Shown here in pieces: positions 61,167 through 64,000 of a stretch of 64,000 bases of DNA; the first letter of the stretch is position 1; every line of letters starts with the position of its first letter. This DNA comes from Acinetobacter sp. XH1741 (GTDB lineage Bacteria; Pseudomonadota; Gammaproteobacteria; Pseudomonadales; Moraxellaceae): the NCBI RefSeq assembly GCF_041021895.1, contig NZ_CP157428.1, positions 2,976,001 to 3,040,000 on the forward strand, written 5' to 3'. The notes below the pieces were generated by a model. That model was not told the origin of the DNA. It saw nothing but the letters and a program-made list of their open reading frames with translations, and did not search any database. The position numbers and the translations under genes were made by a program.

Positions 61167-62387
61167 ATGTCATTTTCTCGCAAACAGTTCGCACTGTCTG
61201 CCATCTTTGTCGCCATTTTGGCTACAGGGGGCAGTTTTATGTTTTTACATGAAAATGCCGATGCAAAAGCTGCACCGACCAGTGCCCAACAAGCTACAAC
61301 TGTTGATATTTCTAATGTCATCAGCAAAACCATTACCGATTGGCAAGAATATTCCGGTCGCTTAGAAGCGATTGATCAAGTCGATATTCGCCCCCAAGTT
61401 TCAGGAAAACTCATTTCTGTACACTTCAAAGATGGCAGTCTTGTTAAAAAGGGCGACTTACTTTTTACAATTGACCCTCGCCCATTTGAAGCAGAACTGA
61501 ATCGTGCCCAAGCTCAACTCGCTTCGGCTGAAGCACAAGTGACTTATACGGGTTCTAACCTTTCTCGTATTCAACGTTTAATTCAAAGTAATGCTGTATC
61601 CCGCCAAGAGCTAGATTTAGCTGAAAATGATGCTCGTTCGGCAAATGCCAACCTGCAAGCCGCTAGAGCCGCCGTTCAATCTGCACGTTTAAATCTTGAG
61701 TACACTCGTATTACTGCACCAGTCAGCGGTCGTATTTCACGTGCCGAAGTAACTGTTGGTAATGTCGTTTCTGCAGGTAATGGAGCACAGGTTTTAACAA
61801 GCTTAGTGTCCGTATCTCGCCTTTATGCATCTTTCGATGTTGATGAACAAACTTATCTGAAATACATCAGTAATCAACGTAATTCAGCACAAGTTCCTGT
61901 CTATATGGGGCTTGCTAATGAAACTGGTTTTTCTCGTGAAGGAACGATCAACTCAATCGACAATAACCTGAATACCACTTCCGGTACGATCCGTGTTCGT
62001 GCGACTTTTAGCAATCCAAACGGAGTTTTATTACCGGGTTTATATGCGCGAATCCGTTTAGGTGGCGGTCAACCGCGCTCAGCTATTTTGATTAGTCCAA
62101 CCGCTGTTGGGGTCGATCAAGATAAACGTTTTGTTGTAGTCGTCGATGCTAAAAATCAGACTGCTTACCGTGAAGTAAAACTGGGTACACAACAAGATGG
62201 ACTGCAAATCGTGAATAGCGGATTACAAGCGGGTGACCGCATTGTGGTAAATGGTTTACAACGAATTCGTCCGGGTGACCCTGTGACTCCGCATCTTGTT
62301 CCTATGCCAAATGCGCAAATCACTGCGAGCAGCACTACTCCTCAACCTCAGCCAACAGATAAAACATCAACTCCGGCAAAAGGTTAA
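61167..62387 (+). CDS. adeF: AdeF, RND efflux periplasmic adaptor
   Basis: 406 residues. The N-terminal signal or anchor region is KQFALSAIFVAILATGGSFM. Lipoyl half-motifs (VDIRPQVSGKLISVHFKDGS, ITAPVSGRISRAEVTVGNVV) flank a coiled-coil hairpin (about 105-175). The C-terminus has beta-barrel and membrane-proximal domains. It joins AdeG in the inner membrane to AdeH in the outer membrane. Length is that of A. baumannii AdeF. An AGGAG ribosome site precedes the ATG. It ends 6 bp before adeG. Confidence 0.95.
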   Translation: MSFSRKQFALSAIFVAILATGGSFMFLHENADAKAAPTSAQQATTVDISNVISKTITDWQEYSGRLEAIDQVDIRPQVSGKLISVHFKDGSLVKKGDLLFTIDPRPFEAELNRAQAQLASAEAQVTYTGSNLSRIQRLIQSNAVSRQELDLAENDARSANANLQAARAAVQSARLNLEYTRITAPVSGRISRAEVTVGNVVSAGNGAQVLTSLVSVSRLYASFDVDEQTYLKYISNQRNSAQVPVYMGLANETGFSREGTINSIDNNLNTTSGTIRVRATFSNPNGVLLPGLYARIRLGGGQPRSAILISPTAVGVDQDKRFVVVVDAKNQTAYREVKLGTQQDGLQIVNSGLQAGDRIVVNGLQRIRPGDPVTPHLVPMPNAQITASSTTPQPQPTDKTSTPAKG

Positions 62388-62393
62388 TCCGAT

Positions 62394-64000
62394 ATGAATA
62401 TTTCTAAATTTTTTATTGATCGGCCGATCTTTGCTGGTGTGTTATCAGTACTGATTTTACTTGCCGGTCTACTGTCGGTATTTAAATTACCGATTTCTGA
62501 ATATCCAGAAGTTGTTCCGCCATCTGTGGTGGTACGTGCTCAATATCCGGGTGCAAACCCGAAAGTGATTGCCGAAACTGTTGCCTCTCCACTTGAAGAG
62601 TCAATTAACGGCGTAGAAGACATGCTGTATATGCAATCTCAAGCAAACAGCGACGGCAACTTAACCATTACGGTGAACTTTAAGCTCGGTATAGACCCAG
62701 ATAAAGCTCAGCAATTGGTTCAAAACCGTGTATCTCAAGCCCTACCTCGCTTACCAGAAGATGTGCAGCGTTTAGGTGTTACTACTTTAAAAAGCTCACC
62801 TACCTTAACCATGGTTGTACATTTGACCTCACCAGATAATCGCTATGACATGACCTATTTACGTAACTATGCGGTACTGAACGTAAAAGACCGTTTAGCG
62901 CGTTTACAAGGTGTCGGTGAAGTCGGTTTATTTGGTTCCGGTGACTACGCGATGCGTGTATGGCTCGACCCACAAAAAGTGGCACAGCGAAACCTCACAG
63001 CAACTGAAATTGTGACTGCCATCCGTGAACAAAACATTCAGGTAGCAGCGGGTACAATCGGTGCATCACCAAGTAATTCACCTTTACAGCTTTCAGTAAA
63101 TGCTCAAGGTCGTTTAACCACTGAGCAAGAGTTTGCCGATATTATTTTAAAAACGGCTCCCGACGGTGCGGTCACCCGATTGGGTGATGTTGCTCGTGTT
63201 GAACTTGCAGCTTCACAATACGGCTTGCGTTCATTACTCGATAATAAACAAGCAGTCGCGATTCCAATTTTCCAAGCACCGGGTGCTAATGCTTTGCAAG
63301 TTTCTGATCAAGTGCGTAGCACAATGAAGGAGCTTTCAAAAGATTTCCCATCTTCAATTAAATACGACATTGTATACGACCCGACTCAGTTCGTACGTGC
63401 CAGTATTAAGGCAGTAGTTCATACCTTACTTGAAGCAATTGCACTGGTTGTTGTGGTTGTTATTTTATTCTTACAAACATGGCGTGCCTCAATCATTCCA
63501 TTGCTTGCTGTACCGGTTTCAATTATTGGTACATTTGCACTCATGCTTGCTTTTGGTTACTCCATCAATGCACTATCACTGTTCGGGATGGTACTTGCCA
63601 TCGGAATTGTGGTGGATGACGCGATTGTCGTCGTCGAAAATGTCGAGAGGAATATTGAAGCCGGCCTAAACCCAAGGGAAGCAACTTATCGTGCCATGCG
63701 AGAAGTAAGTGGACCGATTATTGCCATTGCTTTAACGCTCGTTGCCGTATTCGTACCTCTTGCCTTTATGACAGGCTTAACCGGCCAATTTTATAAACAA
63801 TTTGCCATGACCATTGCCATTTCAACGGTTATTTCGGCATTTAACTCCCTTACGCTATCTCCGGCCTTAGCTGCCATGTTACTAAAAGGACATGATGCTA
63901 AGCCTGATGCATTAACACGCATTATGAACCGGGTATTCGGACGTTTCTTTGCACTGTTTAACCGCGTATTTACACGCGCGTCAGACAACTATGGTAAAGG
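62394..64000 (+). CDS. adeG: AdeG, RND efflux transporter, N-terminal part only
   Basis: ATG 62394 opens a frame that runs past the window edge, 535 complete codons. It begins NISKFFIDRPIFAGVLSVLI and contains the first porter half, then TM segments with GIVVDDAIVVVENVERNIEAG, the motif carrying the two proton-relay aspartates of TM4. The first ~320 residues between TM1 and TM2 are the large periplasmic loop. RND transporters have about 1,050 residues, so half is missing. AdeG with AdeF and AdeH forms a tripartite pump reported to export fluoroquinolones, chloramphenicol and others. Confidence 0.96.
   Translation, partial: MNISKFFIDRPIFAGVLSVLILLAGLLSVFKLPISEYPEVVPPSVVVRAQYPGANPKVIAETVASPLEESINGVEDMLYMQSQANSDGNLTITVNFKLGIDPDKAQQLVQNRVSQALPRLPEDVQRLGVTTLKSSPTLTMVVHLTSPDNRYDMTYLRNYAVLNVKDRLARLQGVGEVGLFGSGDYAMRVWLDPQKVAQRNLTATEIVTAIREQNIQVAAGTIGASPSNSPLQLSVNAQGRLTTEQEFADIILKTAPDGAVTRLGDVARVELAASQYGLRSLLDNKQAVAIPIFQAPGANALQVSDQVRSTMKELSKDFPSSIKYDIVYDPTQFVRASIKAVVHTLLEAIALVVVVVILFLQTWRASIIPLLAVPVSIIGTFALMLAFGYSINALSLFGMVLAIGIVVDDAIVVVENVERNIEAGLNPREATYRAMREVSGPIIAIALTLVAVFVPLAFMTGLTGQFYKQFAMTIAISTVISAFNSLTLSPALAAMLLKGHDAKPDALTRIMNRVFGRFFALFNRVFTRASDNYGK

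Noticed and set aside
61033..61365. 110-codon frame before and inside adeF
   Set aside because: It overlaps adeF in another frame and covers the adeL-adeF operator; AdeF is clearly the real product.
1..64000. Search for CRISPR arrays, insertion sequences, integrases or prophage genes
   Set aside because: I saw no regularly spaced repeats, no transposase or integrase motifs and no structural phage genes; the only repeated units are the tRNAs.

Overview
The window looks like a chromosomal segment of an Acinetobacter, most likely a member of the A. calcoaceticus-baumannii complex. The evidence is the low-GC gammaproteobacterial coding style plus several lineage-typical genes: abeS, the adeL/adeF/adeG efflux locus, a tyrA-aroA fusion, and scattered type II secretion genes (gspL-gspM with no gsp operon around them). 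From memory, AdeF and AbeS differ at several residues from the A. baumannii versions, so a sister species such as A. pittii or A. nosocomialis is possible. I see no insertion sequence, prophage, integron or CRISPR array; this is mostly core genome.

Layout. 1-900: the start of a two-partner-secretion transporter (minus strand) and a tandemly duplicated tRNA-Leu/tRNA-Trp array with a good promoter. 1-5.4 kb: a kinase-like gene overlapping a patatin-like lipase gene, a DUF815 ATPase and tsaD. 5.5-11.5 kb: rpsU, a YqeY-like gene, a BepA-type protease, a GhrB-type reductase, a possible divergent DNA polymerase III psi subunit, and an M48-like membrane protein with a damaged zinc motif. 11.6-18.7 kb: a long minus-strand run with a nitroreductase, gpsA, a sixA-like gene, gspL, gspM, pyrD, cvpA and purF. 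18.9-26.2 kb: a small lipoprotein, a DEAD-box helicase, a cold-shock gene, a TusA-like gene, rpoH, DUF423, thiS-thiG, an HD hydrolase, yaaA and an alpha/beta hydrolase.

26.3-32.6 kb is the most interesting segment. It is an RNA-repair locus: rtcR (sigma-54 activator with a CARF-type sensor), rnz, then rtcB, an unrecognised 127-aa gene, a DIP1984-family gene, a 259-bp gene-free segment with several possible hairpins, and rtcA. A -24/-12 promoter with the exact GG-N10-GC spacing lies before rtcB, followed by a 9-bp GC-rich hairpin just upstream of its start codon. The gene-free segment before rtcA can be drawn as a branched, tRNA-like fold and is a candidate non-coding RNA.

32.6-50.9 kb: pepD, the tyrA-aroA fusion and pheA, an acyl-CoA dehydrogenase, a dicarboxylate/glutamate symporter with a 10-bp inverted repeat in its leader, a TrpD2-like gene, nadK, penicillin-binding protein 1B, a TPR lipoprotein, a Nudix/ThiE-like fusion, a Fur-boxed hemP and a QseBC-like two-component system. 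51-64 kb: an orphan GspE/PilB-type ATPase, an MgtC/DUF4010 membrane protein, trmO, fpr, the SMR pump abeS, a basic amino-acid ABC transporter (argT-hisQMP), and adeL divergent from adeF-adeG. adeG runs off the window. Where the longest open frame began with a weak TTG or GTG just upstream of a better start, the coordinates here use the better start and say so.
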